From: an uncultured Propionibacteriaceae bacterium
GTDB taxonomy: Bacteria > Actinomycetota > Actinomycetes > Propionibacteriales > Propionibacteriaceae
Length of the DNA stretch: 5,010 bases
Assembly: GCA_938046585.1 (NCBI GenBank)
Contig: CALIWR010000021.1
Span: 1 to 5,010, forward strand
Direction: 5' to 3'
Translations under genes and position numbers: made by a program
Shown: piece after piece, positions 4,748 through 5,010 of the stretch
Numbering within the stretch: position 1 is the stretch's first letter
Layout of the letters: every line of letters starts with the position of its first letter
The notes under the pieces: generated by a model
The model's input: the letters and a program-made list of their open reading frames with translations, nothing else
Told to the model about the DNA's origin: nothing
The model's database searches: none

Positions 4748-5010
4748 GCCGACCATGACCTGGGGGGTCACAGCCAGCATCTGATCATCTTCGCCTTCAC
4801 GAGGACCGGCCGCTGTGTTCGTAGCGGTGCCCTGGTGTGGTGACCGGCGCTGTTGTGTGGCGGGGACTGGGTGTTGGGGGCGTGTTGCTGGCTGCCCGGC
4901 GGGAGGCGGCCCGGCCAGTGCCGGAGTTTGAACGATCCAATAGCCCTCCCGACGGCACAAACAGGCCTCTGGCTAGGGGAAACACCCGATCCCACACCAA
5001 CCAAAAGACG
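4748..5010. other. 263-bp non-coding stretch at the right edge
   Basis: No gene is supported here. A weak hairpin (TGACC-tgggg-GGTCA, 4756-4770) lies just after the membrane protein stop, without a T-run. Positions 4862-4880 are G-rich with runs of 4, 3 and 5 G. G+C is about 78% in 4861-4920 and drops to about 58% in 4921-5010. A plus frame beginning with GTG 4837 stays open to the window end (58 codons), but its second half reads like non-coding sequence and has no ribosome site. The A+T-richer end could be a promoter region or the edge of a foreign element continuing outside the window. Confidence 0.5.

Noticed and set aside
4756..4770. Intrinsic terminator after the membrane protein gene
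   Set aside because: The stem has only 5 bp and no T-run follows.
4862..4903. G-quadruplex
   Set aside because: Only three close G-runs; the fourth lies 20 nt away, so a stable fold is doubtful.
4682..4960. Minus-strand ORFs at the right end
   Set aside because: No ribosome site or recognisable motif, and partly antisense to the membrane protein's tail.

Overview
The window is about 70% G+C by eye, and every large gene uses G or C in most third codon positions. The mycothiol-era DinB/DUF664 fold, a YafY-type WYL regulator, leaderless starts and GAAAGGA(G) ribosome sites all point to a high-GC actinomycete (Actinomycetota). I cannot fix the genus from sequence alone. There are no rRNA or tRNA genes, no CRISPR array and no complete mobile element.

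Layout, left to right. Positions 1-75 hold five copies of a 15-bp tandem repeat. A DinB/DUF664-family gene follows on the minus strand (83-760) and carries a perfect in-frame 60-bp duplication. A 78-bp divergent gap contains a 7-bp-arm palindrome, a good operator candidate. A plus-strand WYL-domain regulator comes next (839-1819). After an 80-bp gap with GTCAC dyads lies an adenosine deaminase-family gene, also on plus (1900-2958). It meets a minus-strand CorA-type divalent-cation transporter gene (2943-3974) tail to tail, with a 16-bp overlap. The corA gene appears to be preceded by an 8-codon leader ORF whose stop overlaps the corA start (ATGA), with its own ribosome site and -10 box upstream. 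Divergent from it, a four-helix membrane protein with a strongly acidic tail (4142-4747) starts from what looks like a leaderless promoter. The last 263 bp (4748-5010) hold no gene I can support.

How the genes may work together. The DinB-like protein and the WYL regulator form a classic divergent regulator/target pair. The deaminase (purine salvage or nucleoside deamination), the cation channel and the membrane protein are ordinary housekeeping or accessory genes without an obvious shared pathway. I see no defence system or biosynthetic cluster. The most unusual points are the putative corA leader peptide, the recent in-frame minisatellite inside the DinB-family gene, the GQN (not GMN) selectivity motif of CorA, and the Thr in place of a substrate-contacting Asp in the deaminase.
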